This document shows positions 16,986 to 25,588 of a stretch of 64,000 nucleotides of DNA, piece by piece; positions within the stretch are counted from its first letter, which is position 1, and each line of letters opens with the position of its first letter. This DNA comes from Imperialibacter sp040222385 (GTDB lineage: Bacteria > Bacteroidota > Bacteroidia > Cytophagales > Cyclobacteriaceae). The notes beneath the pieces are model-generated. The model did not search any database, was not told the DNA's origin, and saw only the letters and a list, made by a program, of their open reading frames with translations. The stretch lies in contig NZ_JAVKDF010000037.1 of the NCBI RefSeq assembly GCF_040222385.1, positions 95,510 to 159,509 of the forward strand. Reading direction: 5' to 3'. The translations under genes and the position numbers were made by a program.

Positions 16986-18329
16986 TTATATTCCCGTAAA
17001 ACTGAAAGGGCTGATTAACCTCAGCTCTTTTTTTATGTCTTCACTTACCTCCAGCTCATCAATAAAAGTGCTGATGCTTTCCCTGGTGATCTTGGTGTTG
17101 GTGCGGGTGAGCGCTTTCAGTGTTTCGTACGGATTGGCGAAGCCTTCCCTGCGAAGCACGGTTTGGATAGCCTCGGCCACCACTGCCCAGTTGTCTTCCA
17201 GGTCGGCGTCAATGGCTGCCTGATTAAGCTCAAGCTTGCCAATGCCTTTTGCCAGCGAAAGCAGAGAAATATAGCTGTGAGCAATAGGTACTCCAATATT
17301 TCTCAGCACTGTCGAATCCGTCAGATCCCGTTGAAGCCTTGAAATCGGCAGCTTGGCTGAAAGGTGCTCGTAAATGGCATTGGCCATTCCCAGGTTTCCT
17401 TCTGCATTTTCAAAGTCAATCGGATTTACCTTGTGTGGCATGGCAGATGAGCCAATCTCACCCGCTTTGATCCGCTGTTTAAAGTAGTTCATGGAAATGT
17501 ACTGCCACACGTCTCTTGAAAAGTCGATCAGGATGGTGTTGATGCGCTTGAGCCCGTCAAAAAGAGCCGCCATGTGGTCGTAGTGCTCAATTTGGGTAGT
17601 GGGAGAGCTCCTTTTCAGTCCAAGACTATTGCCTACAAAACCGTCGGCGAACTCAGCCCAGTCGTAAGTGGGGAAGGCCACGTGGTGGGCATTGAGATTG
17701 CCGGTAGCACCGCCAAATTTGGCCGCAAACGGTATGTTTTTCAATCCGTTTATCTGCTCCTCCAACCGTACCTGAAACACCCTGATTTCTTTGCCAAGAC
17801 GAGTAGGAGAGGCGGGCTGCCCGTGTGTCTTAGCCAGCATCGGTATTTTCTCCCAGTCGGCGGCCATAGCTGCCAGCGAGGCAATTATTTCATTCAATTT
17901 GGGCAGGTAAACCTCCTGCAAAGCCTCCTTCAGGCTTAGAGGAATGGCGGTATTGTTAATATCCTGCGAGGTGAGACCAAAATGGATGTATTCTTTATAG
18001 GCAGACAGGCCGGCAGCATCCATCTTCTGTTTGATGAAGTATTCCACCGCCTTCACATCATGATTGGTCGTTTTCTCTATTTCTTTGATCGCCAGGGCAT
18101 CCTTCTCCGAAAAGTCTTTATAAATGGCTCTCAACTCGGAGTACTTGGCTTTTGGGAAAGAGCCAAGGGCAGGCAGTGGTATATCACAAAGCGCTATGAA
18201 ATATTCGACTTCTACCTGAAGTCTGTAGCGAATAAGCCCCCATTCTGAGAAGTAGGGAGCCAGCAAAGCCGTTTGTTTTCTATAGCGGCCGTCGACAGGC
18301 GAAATGGCTGTTAAATGTGTTAAATCCAT
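16986..18329 (-). CDS. purB: Adenylosuccinate lyase
   Basis: 447 aa from MDLTHLTAISPVDGRYR; a 32-codon in-frame extension upstream is not typical and is left out. The fumarase/aspartase superfamily signature GSSAMPHKVNPIDFENAE is present, as are TTNHDVKAVEYF and KTHGQPASPT. It cleaves adenylosuccinate and SAICAR in purine synthesis. purA, which makes adenylosuccinate, lies at the far right of the window. A TACTTTTG -7 element sits at 18348-18355 (minus strand), giving a short leader. Confidence 0.97.
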   Translation of the reverse strand: MDLTHLTAISPVDGRYRKQTALLAPYFSEWGLIRYRLQVEVEYFIALCDIPLPALGSFPKAKYSELRAIYKDFSEKDALAIKEIEKTTNHDVKAVEYFIKQKMDAAGLSAYKEYIHFGLTSQDINNTAIPLSLKEALQEVYLPKLNEIIASLAAMAADWEKIPMLAKTHGQPASPTRLGKEIRVFQVRLEEQINGLKNIPFAAKFGGATGNLNAHHVAFPTYDWAEFADGFVGNSLGLKRSSPTTQIEHYDHMAALFDGLKRINTILIDFSRDVWQYISMNYFKQRIKAGEIGSSAMPHKVNPIDFENAEGNLGMANAIYEHLSAKLPISRLQRDLTDSTVLRNIGVPIAHSYISLLSLAKGIGKLELNQAAIDADLEDNWAVVAEAIQTVLRREGFANPYETLKALTRTNTKITRESISTFIDELEVSEDIKKELRLISPFSFTGI

Positions 18330-18443
18330 GCTTAAAAAGAGAAGGGGCAAAAGTACGGAATTATGGCTAGAATAGTGTTCTTGATTGAAACAAAGTAGGC
18401 AGGGGGCAGCCTCGACGAATTTCAAACTCCTGCTGGGGCCAGC

Positions 18444-18884
18444 TTAAAGCATGGTGGCTGTTTCCAAATCAATAAATATTTGTGGATTTACCGCTTTCAG
18501 TTCCGCCAGAAATTCTCCTTCCCGCCCGGGGGTAATCAAAGCGTGCCCACCCTTGAACCTCACCTTCAATTTTTTCAGCGAGGGGCCGGAGGACGAACTC
18601 TGCAATTCATAGCTTCTATGGATAGTTAAAATCTCGCCGATGGGAATTGTTCGTTCAATGAGGGGGCCGATCTTAACCATCAAGTTCCCTTCTTCAATGA
18701 TATAGCGGATGCCAAACCATGTGATTCCGAATACTCCCAGAATGAGCAGCCCAATGGAAAGTAAGATAAGATTCCCACTTCTTATCGCCGGAAGGCCCAT
18801 CAGGAAAAACAGCAAACAGATCAATCCAAGGTATATTAAACCCACAATAGGCCCTTTTCTCGATGGAAAGCTTGTCCTCATCAA
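18444..18884 (-). CDS. Bacterial PH-domain-like membrane protein
   Basis: 146 aa. Two hydrophobic helices (about 12-32 and 38-57) precede a small beta domain with FGIRYIIEEGNLMVKIG and IPIGEILTIHRSYEL. This is the pattern of bacterial PH domains of the YdbT/bPH type, where short helices anchor a PH fold. Function unknown. It begins 5 bp after the SRPBCC gene, so the two are likely an operon. Confidence 0.75.
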   Translation of the reverse strand: MMRTSFPSRKGPIVGLIYLGLICLLFFLMGLPAIRSGNLILLSIGLLILGVFGITWFGIRYIIEEGNLMVKIGPLIERTIPIGEILTIHRSYELQSSSSGPSLKKLKVRFKGGHALITPGREGEFLAELKAVNPQIFIDLETATML

Positions 18885-18889
18885 CGATA

Positions 18890-19288
18890 CTAGTCTTCAA
18901 AATACGCCTTCAGTGGCTCCCAGTAATAGTCGATCCAGCCCTGGTCAATGCTGTCTGCCACTTCTTCAGGCACTCCATGCTGTTTGAAAGTAAGAAGAGT
19001 TCCGCCAGGAACTGCCGTAAACTCGTAGATGACCTTGGAGAAATGACCCTCTGGCCATTCGTCTTCATCAGCTTGCCAGGTTTGAACAATGCGCTTTCCA
19101 TAGGAAAGCTCCAGGTTCTCACCAAAACAGTAGCCATCGAAAGCGCTGTGCTCTCCGCCTACTTTTCCGTCGTTTTCTGCGGGGCTATCTGTAAAGTCGC
19201 TGTGTTTTTTTGGGTCAATAATGGCTTCATAAGCCTGGTTGGGTCCTGTTTTCAGGATCACCTTATGGTGTAAGTCACGAGTTTCCAT
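18890..19288 (-). CDS. SRPBCC / AHSA1-family protein
   Basis: 132 aa single START-like domain. It opens with a beta strand (HHKVILKTGPNQAYEAIIDPKKHSDF) and shows the usual ending VADSIDQGWIDYYWEPLKAYF. These small cytoplasmic proteins bind hydrophobic ligands or act as Hsp90-type cochaperone domains; the ligand is not predictable. First gene of a two-gene unit with the PH-domain protein. Confidence 0.85.
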   Translation of the reverse strand: METRDLHHKVILKTGPNQAYEAIIDPKKHSDFTDSPAENDGKVGGEHSAFDGYCFGENLELSYGKRIVQTWQADEDEWPEGHFSKVIYEFTAVPGGTLLTFKQHGVPEEVADSIDQGWIDYYWEPLKAYFED

Positions 19289-19513
19289 TTGTCATTCCAG
19301 GCAGGCTGGAGTGTTTTGTCTTGGTTAGGTACTGCTTTAATTTTTCAGGTCGGAAAATTAGAAAAGCTTTCAAAATATCTTCTCAACCCTGTTGTTTTTT
19401 TTCAGTAGTAAAATACGAAAATATCAAGAAAAAACCATGGAGATAGGGCTTTTAAGCCCGACTCGAAGTAGCTCTTACTGTGATCAAAGTATTTAAAGAT
19501 TGCTGTGAAAAGT

Positions 19514-19822
19514 TCACGACTGATTTTCTATTGCCCTCAGTAGCCTCACAACATTTCCCGTTAGCTCTGATGAAAGGCGCACATCCACCAACACCTCCTG
19601 CAGGTGGTCTATAAAAATCTCTTTCTCTTCCTGCGACCTGTGAAGAGGTATTTTTTCGATCAGCTCAATGAGTGTGTCGAGTCTTTCATTGGCCAGTCGG
19701 CTGTCCAGAAGAATTTCCCTCACCTGAATAAGCAATTTGTACTCAGGGAGCACGGGCATTTTGGCAAGCTTTTGCTTGAGCTCAAATTCCGTCCAGGGCC
19801 TGGTGAGTATTTTGTCCGACAT
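19514..19822 (-). CDS. Small helical protein, unknown
   Basis: 102 aa, almost entirely alpha-helical and leucine-rich and charged, with no membrane segment or signal peptide. It begins MSDKILTRPWTEFELKQKLA. No family recognised. It stands divergent from the TetR gene with about 160 bp between them. It may be an interaction partner of some sort, but nothing in its sequence says which. Confidence 0.65.
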   Translation of the reverse strand: MSDKILTRPWTEFELKQKLAKMPVLPEYKLLIQVREILLDSRLANERLDTLIELIEKIPLHRSQEEKEIFIDHLQEVLVDVRLSSELTGNVVRLLRAIENQS

Positions 19823-19921
19823 CAGAAATTATTAAAAGATTAATCTAATCTATTTTTGGCAGAAAACTTAGAATATCTGTAAAGCATTGTAATTCAATTA
19901 GATAAATGCTCCTCAAGGAAA

Positions 19922-19963
19922 TTAACCAAAAAATTTAACCAAATGGTTAAACCTTTCGGTTAA
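19922..19963. promoter_or_regulatory. Nested palindromic operator upstream of tetR/efflux operon
   Basis: Four TTAACC half-sites in mirror order: TTAACC at 19922 and 19935, GGTTAA at 19945 and 19958. Spacings are 7, 4 and 7 bases, giving exact twofold symmetry around 19942/19943. The inner arms extend to TTTAACC/GGTTAAA. This would suit one or two TetR dimers. It lies just upstream of the -7-like TACATTTG, so binding would block transcription. Confidence 0.75.
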
Positions 19964-19970
19964 TCATTCG

Positions 19971-19978
19971 TACATTTG
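19971..19978 (+). promoter_or_regulatory. -7 promoter element, leaderless tetR mRNA
   Basis: TACATTTG matches the Bacteroidota -7 consensus TAnnTTTG exactly and ends four bases before the ATG at 19983. Transcription would begin at or next to the start codon. No TTG -33 element stands 19-21 bases upstream; that position is occupied by the operator. Confidence 0.6.
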
Positions 19979-19982
19979 AAGC

Positions 19983-20603
19983 ATGACGAAGGACGTAAGC
20001 ACAGAAAGGAAGATACTGGAAGCTGCCAGAGAAGTATTCATTCAGCAGGGTATGGTGGGGGCAAGAATGCAGGAAATTGCTGACCGGGCCGGGATCAACA
20101 AGGCATTGCTGCACTACTATTTCAGATCAAAGGACATGCTTTTCGAGAGGGTTTTTATGGAGACGCTTCAGTCCAATGGCCCGGTACTGTTTGGTATTCT
20201 TGGGAAGGAGATGCCATTAAAAGAAAAGTTGAAGCAGTTTGTGGAGCACTATGTTGAGCTGATGAAGAACAATCCATTCATGCCTCTCTTTGTCATTAAC
20301 GAAATTTCAAGAAACCCTGAAAAGCTGTTTGGGAAAATTGGCTCGCAAATTTCACAAGTGGCTTCGGGTTTGAATGCGCAATTGAAAGCGGAGGCAGATA
20401 AGGGTACGATTAGGCCTATTGAGCCGGTGGATCTGATTAGTTCCATTATGGGGCTGTGCGTTTTTCCTGTCATTGCAAAGCCTATTCTCAGGCCGGTCTT
20501 CGGACTTAGCGAAGGAGACTACGACGAGTTTCTTGAGAGACGAAAGAAGGAAGTTCCGGTGATCATCTGGAACTATTTAACTGACAAATCAACAAACGAA
20601 TAA
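19983..20603 (+). CDS. TetR/AcrR-family repressor of efflux operon
   Basis: 206 aa. The N-terminal helix-turn-helix is typical: ILEAAREVFIQQG, then ARMQEIADRAGINKALLHYYF, then SKDMLFERVF (about residues 10-60). The C-terminal ligand domain is helical. It comes first, directly before the efflux genes (one base before the TolC start), and probably represses itself and the operon through the nested palindrome upstream. This matches the gene order of CecR (YbiH) with ybhGFSR in E. coli. The ligand is unknown but probably a drug-like molecule. Confidence 0.93.
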   Translation: MTKDVSTERKILEAAREVFIQQGMVGARMQEIADRAGINKALLHYYFRSKDMLFERVFMETLQSNGPVLFGILGKEMPLKEKLKQFVEHYVELMKNNPFMPLFVINEISRNPEKLFGKIGSQISQVASGLNAQLKAEADKGTIRPIEPVDLISSIMGLCVFPVIAKPILRPVFGLSEGDYDEFLERRKKEVPVIIWNYLTDKSTNE

Positions 20604-20604
20604 T

Positions 20605-21876
20605 ATGGAAAGGTTTGTACTAACAATGAGTGCAATGGCGATGGTCGCCGGGGTTTATGCTCAGGAAACCATCAGCCTGCAGGGCTGCTACGAGTTGGCG
20701 CTTCAGCATACACCTCTTTCGGGGCAGGCCGCTCTTTATGGTGAGTTGGCTGCATCCAAAGAGGAGCGACTGGGCCTGGCGTATCGCCCACAAGTAAGCG
20801 TAAATGGGCAGTGGAGCTATCAGAGTGATGTGTTTTCGCTGCCTTTCAGTATTCCGGGTGCTGAAACGCCGGAAATTCCAAAAAGCCAGTACCAGGCTAC
20901 ACTGGGGATTGAGCAAAGTATTTACGACGGTGGCATGGTTCGGCAGTCGAGGGAAGCTTCCAAAAGAGAGCTGGCGGCCAATCAGCAGAAAGTGGAGGTT
21001 GATCTGTACAAGGTAAAAGAGTCTGTGAACAGCTTGTATTTTGGTATCCTCAGGATTCAGGAGGCAGAAAAAAACCTGGAAGCTGCGAGGAACACTTTGC
21101 TGGAGCGAAAGAAAGTGATTGATGCCGGATTTTCAACCGGGGTGCTTTTGCAGAGCGACAAGTTCGCCTTCGAAAAGGAGATTCTTTCTATTGAACAACA
21201 GCTTGTGACTGCGGAGGCAGAAAAAGAAGGGCTTGTAGCCATGCTGGCCGGTAAACTGGGGCAGCCTGTTTCGGTAGATGCGGTATTGACGCTTCCCGGA
21301 GGCACCATTCCACTGGATGGTGAGGCAACGATCAACCGGCCGGAGCTCAGCTATTTGAGTGAGCAGAAAACTGTGCTTTCTCAGGCGGGACAGCTCATTG
21401 CTGCGAGAACTAAGCCGAAGTTAAGTGCATTCGCAAGAGGTGGCTTTGGCAGCCCCAACCCTTACAATTTTTTTAAAACCGACCTTAGCGGGTTCTATAT
21501 GGCGGGCGTGAGGCTTTACTGGCCGCTTTTCGACTGGGGAGCCAGCAAGCAGGAGCGACAAGAGCTGCAAATTCAGGAGCAGCTACTCGAAAACAGCCGC
21601 AGCGACGCCATGAGCCAATTTGAAAATGGCACCCTGCAATGGAGGAAGAAGTGGCTGGCTTCAGACGAGGTGATGACAAGAGACGCCGAGATCGTCAGGT
21701 TACAGGAGTCAATTGTCAAAGAATATGCTGCCAGGCTCGAAGGTGGAACTGTCACCTCTTCCGACTACATCACGGCGCTGGATCAGCTTACAAGGGCAAA
21801 GATCACTGCCCGCATGCACGAGATCGACAAGGCGTGGTATCAGGTGCAATACTTTACACTTACAGGAAATCTTTAA
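20605..21876 (+). CDS. TolC-family outer membrane efflux protein
   Basis: 423 aa. Signal peptide ends at GVYAQ (about residue 20). Two OEP repeats of long helices and beta strands follow; ISLQGCYELALQHTP is the usual first-helix motif and FNVRLYWPLFDWG-like text (here VRLYWPLFDWGASKQE near 300) marks the second strand pair. It would form the outer membrane channel of the tripartite exporter encoded downstream. Second gene of the operon, 12 bp before the fusion protein gene. Confidence 0.93.
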   Translation: MERFVLTMSAMAMVAGVYAQETISLQGCYELALQHTPLSGQAALYGELAASKEERLGLAYRPQVSVNGQWSYQSDVFSLPFSIPGAETPEIPKSQYQATLGIEQSIYDGGMVRQSREASKRELAANQQKVEVDLYKVKESVNSLYFGILRIQEAEKNLEAARNTLLERKKVIDAGFSTGVLLQSDKFAFEKEILSIEQQLVTAEAEKEGLVAMLAGKLGQPVSVDAVLTLPGGTIPLDGEATINRPELSYLSEQKTVLSQAGQLIAARTKPKLSAFARGGFGSPNPYNFFKTDLSGFYMAGVRLYWPLFDWGASKQERQELQIQEQLLENSRSDAMSQFENGTLQWRKKWLASDEVMTRDAEIVRLQESIVKEYAARLEGGTVTSSDYITALDQLTRAKITARMHEIDKAWYQVQYFTLTGNL

Positions 21877-21888
21877 GGATCTATAAAA

Positions 21889-22785
21889 ATGAAAATTTTT
21901 ACATACACAGCAAGCGCATTACTGCTGATAGGCTTGGCAGGATGCAACAAAAGCGAAGAGAGGTCGGATGCTTATGGCAATTTTGAAGCGACCGAAGTGC
22001 TGGTTTCTTCGGAAGCCACAGGCAAACTCCTGCAGCTAAAGGTGGAGGAGGGCAACGAGGTAAAGGCTGGCGCTGCCATTGGACTAGTCGACACCCTTGG
22101 CCTTCATTTGAAGAAAAAGCAACTTATGGCCGCTAAGCAAGCGATAAGAAGTAAACTCCAAAATGAAAAGGTGCAAATAGATGTACTGCTTGAGCAGAAG
22201 GAGAACCTCGAAAGGGAGATCAAACGGGTGGACAAGCTGTTCGCCGAAGGGGCAGCGACTGCAAAGCAGCGTGACGACCTGCACGGGGAGTTGAAGGTGC
22301 TGAACAATAGAATTGACGCCACCAAAAGCCAGCTAAGCACAGCCAACAGAGGCTTGTTGTCTGAGTTGGCTCCTCTGGAGGTGCAGATAGAGCAAATAGA
22401 AGACCAGATTCAACGCAGTGTGCTGGCAAGCCCGCTGGGAGGAACAGTGCTGTCAAAATATGCTGAAGCAGGTGAGATCGTCACTTTTGGCAAGCCGCTG
22501 TTCAAAGTGGCTGACCTGAAGGAATTGACACTGAGGGCCTACGTAGATGCGCCGCAGCTGGCCACCATCAAAATTGGCCAGAAAGTGAGGGTGCTGACTG
22601 ACGGCAGCGACGGCAATTTGAAAGAGAATGAAGGAACGGTGTCATGGATCTCGTCATCAGCCGAGTTCACGCCGAAGATCATCCAAACAAGGGAAGAGAG
22701 GGTCAATTTGGTATATGCCATCAAGGTGGTGGTGGCCAACGATGGAGCACTGAAAATAGGAATGCCAGGTGAAGTTAAATTCTAA
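21889..22785 (+). CDS. HlyD-type periplasmic membrane fusion protein, lipoprotein
   Basis: 298 aa with lipobox LAGC after a short signal, so anchored in the inner membrane. Lipoyl-type half-motifs at about 36-68 and 185-215 flank a coiled coil (about 75-165) that should dock on TolC. A beta-barrel domain follows. It links the ABC transporter to the outer membrane channel, like YbhG. The ATPase gene follows 4 bp later. Confidence 0.93.
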   Translation: MKIFTYTASALLLIGLAGCNKSEERSDAYGNFEATEVLVSSEATGKLLQLKVEEGNEVKAGAAIGLVDTLGLHLKKKQLMAAKQAIRSKLQNEKVQIDVLLEQKENLEREIKRVDKLFAEGAATAKQRDDLHGELKVLNNRIDATKSQLSTANRGLLSELAPLEVQIEQIEDQIQRSVLASPLGGTVLSKYAEAGEIVTFGKPLFKVADLKELTLRAYVDAPQLATIKIGQKVRVLTDGSDGNLKENEGTVSWISSSAEFTPKIIQTREERVNLVYAIKVVVANDGALKIGMPGEVKF

Positions 22786-22789
22786 GGTC

Positions 22790-23719
22790 ATGGAGAAGCA
22801 AAACGCAGTTACTGTAAAGAACCTGGTCAAAACCTATGCCCATGTGGAGGCATTGAAGGAGATTTCTCTGAATGTTAAAAAAGGAGAGCTTTTCGGAGTG
22901 ATTGGCCCTGATGGAGCTGGAAAAACCTCTCTTTTCAGGATCATGTCTTCGCTGTTGCTGCCCGATAGTGGCGAAGTAAATGTGTTGGGCATTGATGTCA
23001 CCAGAGACTATGCTTCAATTCGCAAGAAGATGGGCTATATGCCAGGTCGCTTTTCTCTTTACCATGACCTGAGTATCGAAGAGAACATCAACCTTTTTGC
23101 CTCCATCTATGACACCACGTTGGAAGAGAATTATGAGAACATCAGGTATATCTATTCTCAAATTGAGCCTTTTAGAAAACGCAGAGCCGGAGCGCTATCA
23201 GGTGGAATGAAGCAAAAGCTGGCCCTTTGCTGTGCCCTGGTGCACAGCCCTGAAATACTATTCCTCGATGAGCCTACAACAGGCGTAGACGCTGTGTCGA
23301 GAAGCGAGTTTTGGGAAATTCTTCAAATGCTGAAAAAACGAGGGATGACCATTTTGGTATCCACTCCCTACATGGACGAGGCCAGCCTTTGCGACAGAGT
23401 GGCCCTCATGCAAGACGGCCGCATTCTTTCGATCGATACACCTGCGAAAATTACTGACGCCTACGCCTATTCGCTTTTGGCTATCAAAACAAACGAAAAG
23501 TATAACATGCTTTCGTCGCTTAGAATGCTGGAGCATGCCACACTGGTGTATCCTTTTGGCGAAAACATCCATGTGGTGTCGGATAAAGGGAAGCTGACAA
23601 ATGAAGAGCTGACCAAATACCTCAACGATCAGGGAATGGAAAACTGGGAGATAGTGGAGGTAGCACCAGATATAGAGGACTGCTTTATTGCGTTGATGAA
23701 TCAACATGTAGCGGCATGA
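22790..23719 (+). CDS. ABC transporter ATP-binding protein (YbhF N-half-like)
   Basis: 309 aa from MEKQNAVTVKN; an upstream in-frame ATG overlaps the fusion protein gene and adds an unlikely tail. Walker A GPDGAGKT, signature LSGGMKQ, Walker B ILFLDEPTTGVD and the switch His replaced by Tyr in VSTPYMDEA. Ends with a C-terminal extension after the ATPase core. With the next gene it equals the two halves of E. coli YbhF. Overlaps the second ATPase by ATGA. Confidence 0.95.
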   Translation: MEKQNAVTVKNLVKTYAHVEALKEISLNVKKGELFGVIGPDGAGKTSLFRIMSSLLLPDSGEVNVLGIDVTRDYASIRKKMGYMPGRFSLYHDLSIEENINLFASIYDTTLEENYENIRYIYSQIEPFRKRRAGALSGGMKQKLALCCALVHSPEILFLDEPTTGVDAVSRSEFWEILQMLKKRGMTILVSTPYMDEASLCDRVALMQDGRILSIDTPAKITDAYAYSLLAIKTNEKYNMLSSLRMLEHATLVYPFGENIHVVSDKGKLTNEELTKYLNDQGMENWEIVEVAPDIEDCFIALMNQHVAA

Positions 23720-24441
23720 GTAATTCTATCATAGAAGTAGAAAATCTCACCAAGAGGTTCGGCACTTTTAAGGCCGTCGACTCCATTTCACTAGAAGTGA
23801 AGCAGGGGGAAATCTTCGGGTTTCTGGGAGCCAATGGCGCTGGCAAAACCACTGCCATGAAAATGCTCTCAGGCTTACTTAGTCCCACTTCTGGCAAGGC
23901 AATGGTAGCCGGCTTCGATGTGTTCAAGCAACAAAACCAGATCAAAAAATCTATCGGATACATGAGTCAGCGGTTTTCGCTCTACGACGACCTGACCATC
24001 AAAGAGAATATCCGGTTTTATGGCGGTATTTATGGTTTGAAGAGAAGGCAGTGGAAGGAAAAAGGAGAAAGGCTTATAAAAAGACTAGGCCTCGACGAAG
24101 TGGAGGGTAAGCTTCTGAAAGACCTGCCATTGGGCTGGAAACAAAAACTAGCTTTTTCTATCGCCATTCTTCACGACCCCAAGATCGTTTTTCTTGATGA
24201 GCCCACAGGGGGAGTAGACCCCATCACCAGGCGACAGTTTTGGGAAATGATTTACGAAGCAGCTCACGACGGCATAACTGTGTTTGTCACCACTCACTAC
24301 ATGGACGAGGCAGAATACTGCGACAGAATTTCCATGATGGTGGATGGCAGGGTGGAGGCCTACGATACGCCTGAAGGCTTAAAAAAGAAATATGGTGTAA
24401 AAACCATGAACGAAGTATTCATTAAGGTGGCCCGTCCATAG
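23716..24441 (+). CDS. ABC transporter ATP-binding protein (YbhF C-half-like)
   Basis: 241 aa. Walker A GANGAGKT and Walker B IVFLDEPTGGVDP are intact, and the switch His is present (TTHYMDEAEYCD). The signature reads LPLGWKQ in place of LSGGQ. The same change occurs in the second half of YbhF-type proteins, so the heterodimer probably has one strong and one degenerate ATP site. Start overlaps the previous ATPase stop. Confidence 0.95.
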   Translation: MSNSIIEVENLTKRFGTFKAVDSISLEVKQGEIFGFLGANGAGKTTAMKMLSGLLSPTSGKAMVAGFDVFKQQNQIKKSIGYMSQRFSLYDDLTIKENIRFYGGIYGLKRRQWKEKGERLIKRLGLDEVEGKLLKDLPLGWKQKLAFSIAILHDPKIVFLDEPTGGVDPITRRQFWEMIYEAAHDGITVFVTTHYMDEAEYCDRISMMVDGRVEAYDTPEGLKKKYGVKTMNEVFIKVARP

Positions 24442-24469
24442 GATGCCCCAAAGAAGATAGCATTTCATT

Positions 24470-25576
24470 ATGAAAAGACTGACTTCACTTATACGAAAGG
24501 AGTTTTACCACATCTTCAGAGACAAGCGAACGCTGCTGATACTGTTTGGAATGCCTGTGGTGCAAATCCTGCTTTTTGGCTATGCCATTACCAATGAGAT
24601 CAAAGATGCCCACATAGCCATCCTCGATCAGTCGAACGACGAGGTGTCTCGAAGGTTGACGGATAAGCTGGTTGCTTCAGGATACTTTCTTCCCGACGGG
24701 CAGGCTGAGAGCATTGGCGACGTTGAGCAGCTATTCAGGGAAGGAAGGATCAAGATGGCTGTGGTGGTCGAGCCTGACTTTGCGGACAAGCTCCAACATG
24801 AAGGAAGAGCTTCGGTGCAGCTACTGGCCGACGCCACCGACCCAAACATGGCCAATACATTGGTTAATTACGCCACGGCAATCATCCAGAATTTTCAACT
24901 GGAACTGAACCAACCCGGTCAGCCACCCATTCTTGTGGGTGCTGAAGTGCGGCTGCAGTATAATCCGAGCTTAAAAGGCGTGTTTCTTTTTGTTCCGGGC
25001 CTTATTACCATCTTGCTCATGCTGGTATCGGCCATGATGACATCCATTTCGATAGCCAGAGAAAAGGAAACGGGCACAATGGAGGTATTGCTTGCCTCGC
25101 CTATGAACCCCGGTCAGGTGATTATTGCCAAGGTGGTGCCCTACTTCAGCCTGGCATTCCTTGATGCGGTGGTCGTCCTTTTGCTCGGCAGGTATGTGTT
25201 TGGAGTGCCCATTATGGGAAGTGTGCCGCTATTGCTGGCCGAGATCATGCTTTTTATTATTATGGCGTTGTCGCTGGGCATCCTTATTTCCACGGTGGCT
25301 CAAACACAGCAAACGGCTCTTTTGCTTTCACTCATGGGGCTGATGCTGCCAACGATCCTGCTTTCAGGTTTTATTTTCCCTATCGAAAATATGCCACTGC
25401 CGTTGCAGATCATTTCGCACATTATTCCGGCCAGGTGGTTCATTGTGATCGAAAAAGCCATTATGCTGAAGGGAGTAGGCATAGCCTATTTCTGGAAGGA
25501 GACCCTCATTTTGATTGGCTTCACAGTGTTTTTTATTGGAGTAAGCATCAAGAAATTCAATGTCAGACTTGGTTAA
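24470..25576 (+). CDS. ABC-2 type permease (YbhS-like)
   Basis: 368 aa. One helix near the N-terminus (about 23-45), a large periplasmic domain (about 50-170), then five helices to the C-terminus: the ABC2_membrane_3 layout. FYHIFRDKRTLLILFGMPVVQI and AREKETGTMEVLLASPM are the usual motifs. Forms the membrane channel of the exporter together with the next gene. Confidence 0.94.
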   Translation: MKRLTSLIRKEFYHIFRDKRTLLILFGMPVVQILLFGYAITNEIKDAHIAILDQSNDEVSRRLTDKLVASGYFLPDGQAESIGDVEQLFREGRIKMAVVVEPDFADKLQHEGRASVQLLADATDPNMANTLVNYATAIIQNFQLELNQPGQPPILVGAEVRLQYNPSLKGVFLFVPGLITILLMLVSAMMTSISIAREKETGTMEVLLASPMNPGQVIIAKVVPYFSLAFLDAVVVLLLGRYVFGVPIMGSVPLLLAEIMLFIIMALSLGILISTVAQTQQTALLLSLMGLMLPTILLSGFIFPIENMPLPLQIISHIIPARWFIVIEKAIMLKGVGIAYFWKETLILIGFTVFFIGVSIKKFNVRLG

Positions 25577-25588
25577 AATGAAAACGCC

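Noticed and set aside
19446..19459. GGGCTTTTAAGCCC inverted repeat as terminator
   Set aside because: The stem is short and no T tract follows on either strand; left out as a terminator.
23716..24441. Damaged ABC ATPase because of LPLGWKQ
   Set aside because: The same change is usual in the second half of YbhF-type proteins and all other motifs are intact.
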